Shown: one piece after another, positions 8,446 to 16,649 of the stretch
How positions within the stretch are numbered: the stretch's first letter is position 1
Layout of the letters: each line of letters opens with the position of its first letter
DNA from: Citrobacter sp. Cu233
GTDB taxonomy: Bacteria > Pseudomonadota > Gammaproteobacteria > Enterobacterales > Enterobacteriaceae
Direction of reading: 5' to 3'
Length of the DNA stretch: 64,000 nt
NCBI RefSeq assembly: GCF_030332225.1
Contig: NZ_JAOWIF010000028.1
Location: forward strand, 62,001 to 126,000
Position numbers and translations under genes: made by a program
Notes under the pieces: generated by a model
Told to the model about the DNA's origin: nothing
What the model saw: only the letters and a program-made list of their open reading frames with translations
Database searches by the model: none

Positions 8446-10176
8446 TTACTCCGGTAATTTGATTAGCGAACTCTTAATGGCATCCCAACCATCATTAACG
8501 TAGCCGTTAAGGGACTCTTTATTGCTAAAATCATCTTTAAGAATTTTGGGTTGAATCAAAAAAAGCCTTACAGCCTTAGAGGAGTTGTTTGTCGTGGTTC
8601 TGAACAGACCACCAATCCAGGGAATATCACCAAGGAGAGGGATTTTGGTCACACCATCAGATAATTGATCGCGCGTGTAGCCGCCAATCAATAAATTTTG
8701 CCCTGCGGAAACCCTGGCCATGGTACTGATTGAGGTATTACCCACCACCGGAAGTTGATCCACCATCGCCGTATCCCCTTGATCATCAGATACGGTATTG
8801 CCATCCGTAATATCTACATTCATCTCAACCAGTTTATTGTCATCAGAAACCATAGGAATAACGTTAATCGATGTTCCGTAAGTCACCGTCTGGAGTGAAA
8901 CTTCCCTTTCTCCCATTAACTTGACATAAAAACTGCGAGAATTATCAAAGATTGCGGGTATATTATCCTGTGCTAAAATAATGGGCCGCGATACAATATT
9001 CGCCTTGTCTTTTTGACTTAGGGCATTGACTGTAGCCAGGAATGTATCGCTCTCAGTGCTGGATAATATACTTGTAGCATTAAAGAAAGATTGTATATTT
9101 GAACCAATTTTATACTGACCTTGCCAGTTGACACCTATCTGGTCCAGATCATCCTTATTGATATCAATAATCCACAGCGAAAATTCAACCTGCTTGCGAG
9201 GAATATCCAGACGTGCAATAAGGTCTTTCACCATATTGACCTGATCCTGAGTTCCTTTAATTAGTAAGCTATTTCGCCCGGTGAACGGCAATACCTTGAT
9301 ACCCGTCTCATCGTATCTCCCCATCCCTGTGTTGTTAACTTCTGCACTGACGCCGAACTCAGGATCGCCCTGTACCGCAGGGTCCGCTGCCTGGGAAAGC
9401 TTATCCTGTTTTCTTACCACGATGGTGCTTTTACCATCTATGTGATTATCACTTAGAAGATCGTTAATAGTAGATGCAATACCTGACATTGTTTTCGTTT
9501 GCCCGCGATAACTATAAGAACGATCATCAACAAAAACATGACGAAGTTTGACAGCATCAATTACTAATTCATTATTCGATGAACTATATTCATTCCCCAT
9601 AAAACCAGCGATACCCACGATAATGTCGATATATTTTGGTGGGCCTGAGATATAAAGTGTGCTGGTTGAAAGGTTCATTTTTAGAGGGTAACGCTCATCA
9701 TACATCCCATTACTGCGAAGGAAACTCTCTAAGTTTCTATAATTTCTGGCAGGGAAATGGACGACCGCGGTTTTGGCTTCTGATGACTCGTAGATATAAT
9801 ATATTGCACCATCAAAATACCATATCAAACCCAAATCCTGAGTAATGCGCTCGATCATTTCCATCGGTTTATTCAGATCGAATCGCCCAGTAACCGAGTA
9901 TTTTTTGGCTCGAGAACTTGCAATGATAGGTTTTTTTAGCTGTGATGAGATAGCTTTAAAGACATAGTCAACGCTTTTATCACTTGCTGTAAAACTGTTT
10001 ACCTGTGCTGTCGGTTCTGCCGTGGTTGCATCGTTAATGACGGATGCGACGGGATCTGCTGCGCCATCCAAACGCTTATCGGCCGCAATAGCACCACTCA
10101 CTGGCCCCAACAAACCCAGGATCAGCATGGCGCTCAATTTTCTGCTAGCGAATTCAATCCTGAAAGACATTAACAT
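8446..10176 (-). CDS. sctC: T3SS outer-membrane secretin SctC (InvG/MxiD family)
   Basis: About 576 aa (InvG 562), with a signal peptide ending near VSGAIA-AD. N-domains contain the conserved LGLIWYFDGAIYYIYESSE. The secretin core contains VNALSQKDKANIVSRPI and LLIGGYTRDQ. It forms the outer-membrane ring of the needle complex and needs a pilotin. The start was moved from the TTG at 10221 to the ATG at 10176, which has GGA five bases upstream and puts the signal peptide at the N-terminus. It overlaps the 77-codon ORF by 23 bases. Confidence 0.95.
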   Translation of the reverse strand: MLMSFRIEFASRKLSAMLILGLLGPVSGAIAADKRLDGAADPVASVINDATTAEPTAQVNSFTASDKSVDYVFKAISSQLKKPIIASSRAKKYSVTGRFDLNKPMEMIERITQDLGLIWYFDGAIYYIYESSEAKTAVVHFPARNYRNLESFLRSNGMYDERYPLKMNLSTSTLYISGPPKYIDIIVGIAGFMGNEYSSSNNELVIDAVKLRHVFVDDRSYSYRGQTKTMSGIASTINDLLSDNHIDGKSTIVVRKQDKLSQAADPAVQGDPEFGVSAEVNNTGMGRYDETGIKVLPFTGRNSLLIKGTQDQVNMVKDLIARLDIPRKQVEFSLWIIDINKDDLDQIGVNWQGQYKIGSNIQSFFNATSILSSTESDTFLATVNALSQKDKANIVSRPIILAQDNIPAIFDNSRSFYVKLMGEREVSLQTVTYGTSINVIPMVSDDNKLVEMNVDITDGNTVSDDQGDTAMVDQLPVVGNTSISTMARVSAGQNLLIGGYTRDQLSDGVTKIPLLGDIPWIGGLFRTTTNNSSKAVRLFLIQPKILKDDFSNKESLNGYVNDGWDAIKSSLIKLPE

Positions 10177-10387
10177 ATCCGTCCATGAAATATGAAAAAA
10201 AAGGCACACTTGTTTCTTCAATAATGTTTAAACAAACCCAGTCATCGCTGATGCTGATATGGCAGGGCACAAACTGGCAAAGCTTAACCATTAATACAGA
10301 AAGCAAAGCATATTTATCAATAAACCTCTCATCCGTTAGCAGGAATAGCTTATATGTGTTCTTTAAGCTAGCATCATAGTCGTTCAT
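10154..10387 (-). CDS. Unidentified 77-aa protein between invF and sctC
   Basis: The ATG at 10387 has a strong ribosome site (AAGGA, six-base spacer) and overlaps the end of the InvF-type gene by 14 bases. Its stop overlaps the sctC start. This nested arrangement argues for genuine translation. The protein has no signal peptide and no obvious motif; it is rich in aromatic and Cys residues. In Salmonella invF runs directly into invG without such a gene. It could be a regulator partner, a chaperone or a coupling peptide; I cannot tell. Confidence 0.6.
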   Translation of the reverse strand: MNDYDASLKNTYKLFLLTDERFIDKYALLSVLMVKLCQFVPCHISISDDWVCLNIIEETSVPFFSYFMDGYVNVFQD

Positions 10388-11153
10388 TAACTTTCCTTAA
10401 TGACGACGGAGTCATGCCAATAGAAGATAATATTACCTGATGAATATGTGATGATGAGGCAAATCCATTATTCATCGCAATCCTGGTAATGCTTTCAGAC
10501 GATCCCAGAAGTTCCAACGTTGTTTTCGCCAGACGCCATGCTTGTATCTTTGATTTCGCTGTATCACCAAAAAACAACTGCGTTTTTTTCCTAAAGTAGC
10601 TATATGACAAGCCATAGCGTTCGCTCAACTCTGAGATTTTGTCACAAGCACTATAATTCTCGATAAGATAGCGTGCGAGAAAATAAGATTCCTGCTGGCG
10701 AATAAAATGACAGAACGCAGAAAACCCCCCTTCTCTCTCACCTGCTAAATACTTCATTATAAATGTTTGTTCCAGTTGGCGGTAACTAAGATGTAAACCT
10801 CTACAATCATTGAACTGAGGAAAAAAACGGTCTTCACCCTGCGTATCGCCAGTATTCTCATAAGCGGTATCAAGAAATGCCAGTAGTTCTGAGAAATATC
10901 CGGAATTAATCAGACCATATAGAATGAGTGATGTCGTTGGTACAAACTGTTTTTTTACACCATAAAGCAAATATTGACGATATTTCCCCTGTTTACTCAA
11001 GGTATAGCAGCAATGCTTATGGTTAGACTTTTTGCTATCAGTTTGCGTTGACGATGCGTCATGCTTCAGCGAAATACAGAATAAAAAATTACCGCAAAGC
11101 TGATTGCGTTTAAGTTTAGGTGCTGATTGCCATTCTATTTTCTTAATATTCAT
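10374..11153 (-). CDS. invF: InvF/MxiE/YsaE-type AraC-family T3SS regulator
   Basis: A 259-aa protein. The C-terminal ~100 residues are an AraC HTH domain (ISELSERYGLSYSYFRKKTQLFF, then ITRIAMNNGFASSSHIHQVI). Position directly before the secretin gene equals invF. InvF, MxiE and YsaE activate translocator and effector genes together with the class II chaperone SicA/IpgC/SycB as co-activator; a matching chaperone gene is at 18872-19369. The N-terminal ~150 residues are divergent and longer than in InvF (216 aa). Start has GGA eight bases upstream. Confidence 0.88.
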   Translation of the reverse strand: MNIKKIEWQSAPKLKRNQLCGNFLFCISLKHDASSTQTDSKKSNHKHCCYTLSKQGKYRQYLLYGVKKQFVPTTSLILYGLINSGYFSELLAFLDTAYENTGDTQGEDRFFPQFNDCRGLHLSYRQLEQTFIMKYLAGEREGGFSAFCHFIRQQESYFLARYLIENYSACDKISELSERYGLSYSYFRKKTQLFFGDTAKSKIQAWRLAKTTLELLGSSESITRIAMNNGFASSSHIHQVILSSIGMTPSSLRKVNERL

Positions 11154-11156
11154 ATA

Positions 11157-11549
11157 TTACATCCGCGCCTCATCAGATGGCTGAATGCCGGAAATGTCCA
11201 TTTTACCGCTGTCTTCAACATCGGCCATTTGCACCACAGCCTCTGTTGCACAGATATTGAGATAATACTCTAATTTTGAGTCAGGGGTTTTTATCGTTAG
11301 TTTTTTCCCTTGCAAAACCCAGGCAACTTTCGCCTCTGGCGCTTGTGTCGCAGCGAGATATTGCGTTGTACAATAGACAAGCTGTTGTCTGAAAGATTGC
11401 GTCAATTTCGCACTCTGTTCGTCAGGCACCAATACGATATCATTTTTTACCTTACTGTTTTTATTGGGTGCACAGCCATTCAGAACAATCGATGCGACAA
11501 CTATTGCTATCCACAGTACAGGCCGACTCTGTATCAAATACTTTTCCAT
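11157..11549 (-). CDS. Pilotin-like lipoprotein, first gene of the inv-type operon
   Basis: The protein starts MEKYLIQSRPVLW and runs through a hydrophobic stretch to VLNGC, a lipobox, giving a lipoprotein of about 130 aa. It occupies the place of invH, whose product pilots the InvG secretin to the outer membrane. The mature part (two Cys in a beta-rich region, QLVYCTTQYLAA and YYLNICATEA) does not look like InvH to me, and may be a different pilotin type such as MxiM. A GGAG lies 11 bases before the chosen ATG. The gene ends 3 bases before the regulator starts. Confidence 0.72.
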   Translation of the reverse strand: MEKYLIQSRPVLWIAIVVASIVLNGCAPNKNSKVKNDIVLVPDEQSAKLTQSFRQQLVYCTTQYLAATQAPEAKVAWVLQGKKLTIKTPDSKLEYYLNICATEAVVQMADVEDSGKMDISGIQPSDEARM

Positions 11550-11771
11550 GTATCTGCATGCTCCATAAAATTGCATCTCTATGTATTACGAGAGCTTGCC
11601 ACTCACCACTCATCGCTTCCTGTCAGGAGAGATTAATGCCTTCTGGAAGAACAGTATCTAAATATTTGTTTATTTTTTCTTTATTCCCAGACTAATAAAT
11701 AAATATTTATTTGTTTTTTGGTTATATCCCTTAAACTGCCATCCAGTATCGCTCTTTTGCATGGGATATTT
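11550..11771. promoter_or_regulatory. Divergent promoter region between the inv-type and prg-type operons
   Basis: This 222-base, AT-rich stretch separates the leftward operon (pilotin, regulator, secretin onward) from the rightward sctD operon. Both must start here or just upstream. Several TATTTAT-like runs near 11660-11710 could serve as -10 elements or as H-NS targets. No specific operator can be assigned. Confidence 0.5.
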
Positions 11772-13049
11772 ATGGAAGACAGTTCGCAGAACGCAGGTAT
11801 GGATTCCCCGCCCCACTATGTTATGAAGGTCCTTTCTGGCCCTATGTACGGCGTGGATATCCCTCTGCCATATAGTGAAACCGTGTATGTTAGCTTCATT
11901 TCCCAGGAACAATTGTTGACTGTTGAACAAGGCGAGATGCAATCCCTTTTCAATAGCACCAATAGTATTGTTGTTCCTTCAACCGGGGAACAAAGCACCA
12001 GTTTCCTATTATCATTTACACTTTCGCCTAATGAATCAGGTATTGCAGTGTTTAGCCAATTGCTTTCCACTGCAGGAAATCCCGTTTATCAGGCAGAAAG
12101 CGAAGCGCCAGAAAAAAACGCTTTGTTACTCAATACCCCAGTGGAAATTGGTTTCGTTACGGTTGCGTTAAAAGCAGAGGAAGATGTATGGCATCCGGAT
12201 GTGTCAAATAGTCACAAAGGAACGGTTTCCTCGACTGCTGACCCTGATGTTAACAGCGCCCTCATTGCTGATAATAAATCGCCAACGTATTCTCGGTGTT
12301 TGCAAAATCGGTTTTATCGGTTGACACTACTGTGCACAGTCTTGTTTATATTTTTTACTGCTATTTCAGTAGGTTATTTTTTTGTGGCGGATAATAGCCG
12401 TTCAGTACGCAACGTGCTCTTGCCTATTGCTCCAGATGTCATTAAGTTAAAAAATGGTAATGTCTATATCATTACTAAAACAGATGCTAATGCTGAATGG
12501 GGCTGGCAGGCGTTAATTAAAGATAAAATAAATACCAGCAATATTCACATGATATCTCTTGAATCGGCACGACTGGAGCTACCCGCAATGCTTCATGAAA
12601 TGAAAATGCCATTTCATCGACTGGAGCTCAAAGGTTCAAGAGATATTACTATCGCATTTAGTAAAGAACGTTGTACTGAAAGTATTTGTAATGCTGCCTT
12701 CAGAACGTTCATTGCCAGGAATTACCCATGGATCAATAATATTTCCGTCGATTGGTTTTCTGATCGCGATATCGTTGCATTAGCAAATCGTAAACTAAAC
12801 GATCTACAATTACAGTTTACAACCAGCATTATGCCGTCACACGCTCGCTTTATTGTTCATGGTGTACTGGAAGGTGAACAATATTCGGCGCTTGAAAACA
12901 CCATGACCACCTTCATGCAAGAGTATGGCAGCGAGTATGTTCAGTTTGTTTTTGATTTGGAAGAACCGGGATTACGCCCTTTGACCTATCGTAGTGGTGA
13001 TGATAGCTACGCCATTACCTCCGATTATCATTGGCTTTATCCCTATTAG
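11772..13049 (+). CDS. sctD: T3SS inner-membrane ring protein SctD (PrgH/MxiG family)
   Basis: About 425 aa. An N-terminal cytoplasmic FHA-like region of ~190 aa is followed by a single membrane helix (LTLLCTVLFIFFTAISVGYFF, around residues 195-216) and a periplasmic ring-building domain, the PrgH layout (392 aa). SctD with SctJ forms the inner rings. The ATG at 11772 is chosen; the longer frame starts at a TTG (11718) that would add a hydrophobic leader not known in the family. First gene of the needle operon. Confidence 0.9.
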   Translation: MEDSSQNAGMDSPPHYVMKVLSGPMYGVDIPLPYSETVYVSFISQEQLLTVEQGEMQSLFNSTNSIVVPSTGEQSTSFLLSFTLSPNESGIAVFSQLLSTAGNPVYQAESEAPEKNALLLNTPVEIGFVTVALKAEEDVWHPDVSNSHKGTVSSTADPDVNSALIADNKSPTYSRCLQNRFYRLTLLCTVLFIFFTAISVGYFFVADNSRSVRNVLLPIAPDVIKLKNGNVYIITKTDANAEWGWQALIKDKINTSNIHMISLESARLELPAMLHEMKMPFHRLELKGSRDITIAFSKERCTESICNAAFRTFIARNYPWINNISVDWFSDRDIVALANRKLNDLQLQFTTSIMPSHARFIVHGVLEGEQYSALENTMTTFMQEYGSEYVQFVFDLEEPGLRPLTYRSGDDSYAITSDYHWLYPY

Positions 13050-13074
13050 TTATATTTAATGAAAGGAATTTATT

Positions 13075-13362
13075 ATGGTCAACTTTACTAATATTTCACA
13101 CGATGCTAGCAGTGTTGATAACCGGACGTTTGGTATGGGGTATATTTCGAATATGTCAGGGGGGTTTGAAACAGGGACGCAGGATCTGCAGAAAAGTCTG
13201 GACGAAGCATTAGATACATTACAGAATGATCCCAGTAACCCAGCAAACCTTGCAAAATATCAAAGTGCATTGTCCGAATATACCCTTTACCGAAATGCGC
13301 AGTCTAACGTCGTAAAATCGTTCCGCGATATTGATCAGTCAATTATTGCAAACTTTAAATAA
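13075..13362 (+). CDS. sctF: T3SS needle subunit SctF (PrgI/MxiH family)
   Basis: A 95-aa protein; the C-terminal 75 residues follow PrgI closely, including the PSNPANLAKYQSALSEYTLYRN loop region and the final VVKSFRDIDQSIIANF. SctF polymerises into the hollow needle. An AAAGGA ribosome site precedes the ATG. The N-terminus is about 15 residues longer than in PrgI (80 aa), which may affect needle-tip or translocator contacts (inference). Confidence 0.96.
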   Translation: MVNFTNISHDASSVDNRTFGMGYISNMSGGFETGTQDLQKSLDEALDTLQNDPSNPANLAKYQSALSEYTLYRNAQSNVVKSFRDIDQSIIANFK

Positions 13363-13432
13363 AAAGGGGCGAGTGGCGATATGGCAATAATTTCGTCACC
13401 GCTGATTCCACTCACGGACATGGAGTATTAAT

Positions 13433-13750
13433 GTGAGTATCACTATTAGCCAGATATCTCCGCAAATATTACGGTCATCTACGCTGTTGGAACCCCAGCC
13501 CTCTTTAGTGACTGGCGATCTTGTTGACTTGGACACTCGTCTGTCAGAAGAAATTTCCCGACAAGCCGTCGGCTCACAGATGGAAAAAGATCGAATTACA
13601 GCGGCATTAAGCAACCCTGCTGTTACATCTGACCCAGAACAGCTGGCGAAGTGGCAGGAAAGATTAAGCGCCTACACGATTGATACGAGCTTTATGAGTA
13701 CGTTGACGCGTAAAGGCGTCTCAGCCATTGAAACATTGATAAAAACATGA
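13433..13750 (+). CDS. sctI: T3SS inner rod protein SctI (PrgJ/MxiI family), GTG start
   Basis: A 105-aa protein (PrgJ 101). The C-terminal SFMSTLTRKGVSAIETLIKT matches the conserved PrgJ end. Translation must start at the GTG at 13433, because the ATG two bases earlier runs straight into a stop. GGAG is seven bases upstream of the GTG. The rod connects the export gate to the needle. The gene overlaps sctJ by 4 bases. Confidence 0.94.
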   Translation: MSITISQISPQILRSSTLLEPQPSLVTGDLVDLDTRLSEEISRQAVGSQMEKDRITAALSNPAVTSDPEQLAKWQERLSAYTIDTSFMSTLTRKGVSAIETLIKT

Positions 13751-14487
13751 TGAAACCTCTGAATGCTAAATCTGTGTTGTTATTAATTATATTTTTTCTC
13801 TGCGGATGCAATGAAAAATTAGCCGATCAGTTATCTGAACGTCAGGCTAATGAAATTGTTACACTGCTGGAGGCAAATAATATTGATGCACGCAAAGCGG
13901 ACAGTGGCAAAGGGAAATACTCTATACAGGTGGCGTCGGAAAGTCTGGCATCTGCCACAACATTACTGACGGCTTATAAGCTTCCTTCCGCTGAAGATAT
14001 TGAAATATCTCAACAATTCCCTGCTGATGCTATGGTTTCAACACCCTTGGGTGAAAAAGCACGGTTAATTTCGGCCATTGAGCAACGCCTTGGGCAGACA
14101 TTGCAGGAGCTTGAGAATGTCACCAGCGCGAGAGTGCATTTAAGTTACCCGGGGATCAGCCCCGAAGACAATGAATCATCGTCGATGGTTGCTTCTGTAC
14201 TCATCATGTACCGAGGCACAATTGATGAAGCAGGATATGCCGACAAAATCCGCCGGTTTATCAAAAATGGCTTACAGGATATGCATTATGAAAATATCTC
14301 TGTTGTCATGTTTCGTCAGTCAATGCCGCTTCAGTCGAAGAAAATTACATCTGCTTACCCCGTATGGGGATATACGTTTGTGATTGTTTCGGTTGCGATG
14401 ATGTTGGTTCTCATTGTACTCGGTATTTTCTGGTCACGCCTGTCCCGATTATTTTCATCGAGGAAAAAAACAGCTGATAATATCTGA
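13747..14487 (+). CDS. sctJ: T3SS inner-membrane ring lipoprotein SctJ (PrgK/MxiJ family)
   Basis: A 246-aa protein (PrgK 252). The signal peptide ends in a lipobox (FFLCGC). Two ring-building domains follow, with the conserved ARVHLSYPG motif, and a C-terminal membrane helix (FVIVSVAMMLVLIVLGIFW) with a basic tail. It forms the periplasmic inner-membrane ring with SctD. Its start overlaps sctI by 4 bases. Confidence 0.96.
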   Translation: MMKPLNAKSVLLLIIFFLCGCNEKLADQLSERQANEIVTLLEANNIDARKADSGKGKYSIQVASESLASATTLLTAYKLPSAEDIEISQQFPADAMVSTPLGEKARLISAIEQRLGQTLQELENVTSARVHLSYPGISPEDNESSSMVASVLIMYRGTIDEAGYADKIRRFIKNGLQDMHYENISVVMFRQSMPLQSKKITSAYPVWGYTFVIVSVAMMLVLIVLGIFWSRLSRLFSSRKKTADNI

Positions 14488-14519
14488 CCGTATCAGTACT
14501 GCGTTCCCATGGGGAGACG

Positions 14520-15113
14520 ATGCTTTCGTCCCCCCCTTTTCTTATCATCTTTTTCGAGATACTTATGGATAACATGCTGGTGCTGAGCAAAATACTACTT
14601 ATGCCGGCCGAATGGGCGCATACTGCCAGACTTGAAAAATGGCGGAGAGGGCAGAATGCGCTTCCTCTTTGCGTCATAAACAGCCTCCTGTTACAGGAAA
14701 ACCATTTTGATATTGACCCGGCATCACTTACCGAACAGAACTGGTTTTTTATTTCCCGTTGGGAGTGGTTTTATCCCGCCGCCATGATGACAGCAGCCCG
14801 ACAACTGGCGCCGGTTTTTTTACGCTTTCCTGCCAGTCTGGGTCTGTTAAATGCCGATCAACGCGCCTTCCTCTACGTGCCGTGGTTTCCATCCACACAG
14901 ACAATGCCGGATAATCAACAACCTGATTTCAATACTCTCGAGCAACAGGCTTATACGTCATTAATGAAAGCTATGCATAATCGCTTGCCTGAACCACTCA
15001 TTCCACTGTTAGCTTTTCTTTTCCCCGAACACTGTAAAATGCCGCAGCTCAATGCGGATCAAACCTATCCAGAAGACTACTCTCTGTTCCTGCAGGCCAT
15101 AGAATATGCTTAG
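14520..15113 (+). CDS. sctK: T3SS sorting-platform protein SctK (OrgA family)
   Basis: A 197-aa protein in the orgA slot after sctJ; Salmonella OrgA is 199 aa. SctK links SctD to the SctQ pods. The sequence is Trp/Leu-rich with a PAEWAHTARLEKWRRG segment in place of the basic OrgA N-terminus. GGGGAG precedes the ATG at 14520 at short spacing. The ATG at 14565 (MDNMLVLSKILL) with GAG six bases upstream is an alternative start. The family is divergent, so position counts. Confidence 0.82.
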   Translation: MLSSPPFLIIFFEILMDNMLVLSKILLMPAEWAHTARLEKWRRGQNALPLCVINSLLLQENHFDIDPASLTEQNWFFISRWEWFYPAAMMTAARQLAPVFLRFPASLGLLNADQRAFLYVPWFPSTQTMPDNQQPDFNTLEQQAYTSLMKAMHNRLPEPLIPLLAFLFPEHCKMPQLNADQTYPEDYSLFLQAIEYA

Positions 15114-15783
15114 ACAAATCTCGCTTTCATCCAGGTTACCGCTACCCGACTCTCCTCTTATCAAAGCCAATTGGCTACGTACCGCCACAACCGCAACCAA
15201 ACTTGAACATCAGGCCAAAATTCAGACGCAACGTACACTGCGTGATGCCTCCGTTGAAGCTGGTAAACTACGATCAGAAGCATGGATTGAAGGTTATAGC
15301 GAAGGTATCCAGTGTGCATTACAGACTGTAATTCACTATATCGACAATATTGAATCTGTGACATCTCGTCTGCTGCTTCAGTCACAACAGCAGTTGGAAG
15401 AACAGCTGCGGCAACTGTTTGCCAATGAATCCTGTATAGAAAACATGCTTGCGCTGCTGGCTCATCATATGGGGCGTGAGAAAATTACCGCACGTAAAGC
15501 GATCATCTCCTTTCCAGCTCACGCTGCTCGAGCGGCCGTTACTATACGCAATAATTTTCAGCAATGCGGAATTGAGGTCGAGCTACGCACAAGTCCACTC
15601 GAGGAGCTACGCGTCGAATATGGGCAGGAAATCTGGCGCTGTGACTTTCTTCGACAATCTTCGCAACTGGCTCAGTTGGCAATAAAAGCGACTTTTGAAC
15701 AACAGGTGATACCCGAAAAACTTGCCGAATATCGCCGTCTTGCACAACAAGATCTTGTCGAAAAACTGGCCGCAGGAAAGTAA
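15106..15783 (+). CDS. sctL: T3SS ATPase-regulating stator SctL (OrgB family)
   Basis: A 225-aa protein (OrgB 226) that overlaps sctK by 8 bases. The N-terminal part is helical and charged with the AQIQ/ARLREA-type heptads expected of FliH-like stators (EGYSEGIQCALQ). The C-terminal domain is globular. SctL bridges SctN and SctQ. It is the last gene of the needle operon, followed at once by a terminator. No orgC-like gene is seen after it. Confidence 0.86.
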   Translation: MLRQISLSSRLPLPDSPLIKANWLRTATTATKLEHQAKIQTQRTLRDASVEAGKLRSEAWIEGYSEGIQCALQTVIHYIDNIESVTSRLLLQSQQQLEEQLRQLFANESCIENMLALLAHHMGREKITARKAIISFPAHAARAAVTIRNNFQQCGIEVELRTSPLEELRVEYGQEIWRCDFLRQSSQLAQLAIKATFEQQVIPEKLAEYRRLAQQDLVEKLAAGK

Positions 15784-15803
15784 GCTGAAAATTATTACCC
15801 TAC

Positions 15804-15834
15804 AAAAAAACCGATATAAAATATCGGTTTTTTT
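15804..15834. terminator. Bidirectional terminator between sctL and sctB
   Basis: A perfect stem, AAACCGATA / TATCGGTTT with an AAA-type loop, flanked by A runs on the left and T runs on the right, so it can end transcripts from both converging operons. Confidence 0.88.
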
Positions 15835-15847
15835 ACTCTTAAAAATA

Positions 15848-16624
15848 TCAGGCTTTCAGATTGCTACTCACCGTCGAAACCATATCAGCCGAAGTATGGC
15901 GGATATCAGACAGCAGAGACAGTAAGTTGGCCATAATTTGCGCTGCTTTCTGCGCGGTCTCTTTGTCCATTGACATGGTTTGATCCAGCATATGGCTGCC
16001 TGCAGTAAGCGTATTTTGTTCTGCTTCCATATTTTTTATTTGCATATCGAAAACACCATTGATCGTCTCTGTCATGCCATTGAACGCTTGTTGTGTCGAC
16101 ATGGTCATGGCAGGACTTGCGAACGACGTTCCAAAAGAAGCTGCAGCACCTACTGCATGAACGGTTCCGGCCGTAATGCCCTTGAACAACGCCATCTCCC
16201 CTTGCTTTCGCAATTCATCTGCTGCTGCACTTGTCAGATTATGACTGAGCACCCCAAGTTCGCTTGACATCTTATTACTGGCTACCGCGGCGTCATTTTC
16301 TGATTCGATCATTGCAACAATCAGAGCAACCAGCGAACTGGCTTTCGGCATCGCCACCGTTACCATATTGCCCGTCAGGGTATCGCTACTTCCCAGTCCC
16401 GCCTGTAATTGATTAAGCAACTGCTGCGCTTCTTTTTGCAATGCCGCTTTGTCACTATTTTTTCCATCAGCCCCTTTGTAACCTTCACTGGCAAGCTTCA
16501 CCAATGCCTGATAAGCCTGAGTGTCTTTAAAATCTGCCGCCGACGCAGTCTGCGCAGTACCCGCACTGGCACTGGTATTAATATAAACATTACTTGGTGT
16601 TGCTGAATAAACTGAACTAACCAT
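15848..16624 (-). CDS. sctB: T3SS translocon subunit SctB (short SipC/IpaC/EspB-like)
   Basis: A 258-aa protein, Ala/Ser/Met-rich with few charges. It has a hydrophobic stretch around residues 148-175 (FKGITAGTVHAVGAAASFG) and a heptad-rich C-terminus, the layout of the small pore subunit. It is last in the chaperone-SctE-SctB operon. It is much shorter than SipC (409) or IpaC (363), lacking most of the hydrophilic N-terminal and actin-binding C-terminal regions. AAGGAG precedes the ATG. It was assigned by context and composition. Confidence 0.78.
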   Translation of the reverse strand: MVSSVYSATPSNVYINTSASAGTAQTASAADFKDTQAYQALVKLASEGYKGADGKNSDKAALQKEAQQLLNQLQAGLGSSDTLTGNMVTVAMPKASSLVALIVAMIESENDAAVASNKMSSELGVLSHNLTSAAADELRKQGEMALFKGITAGTVHAVGAAASFGTSFASPAMTMSTQQAFNGMTETINGVFDMQIKNMEAEQNTLTAGSHMLDQTMSMDKETAQKAAQIMANLLSLLSDIRHTSADMVSTVSSNLKA

Positions 16625-16649
16625 AATATATATCTCCTTTTAATGAATA

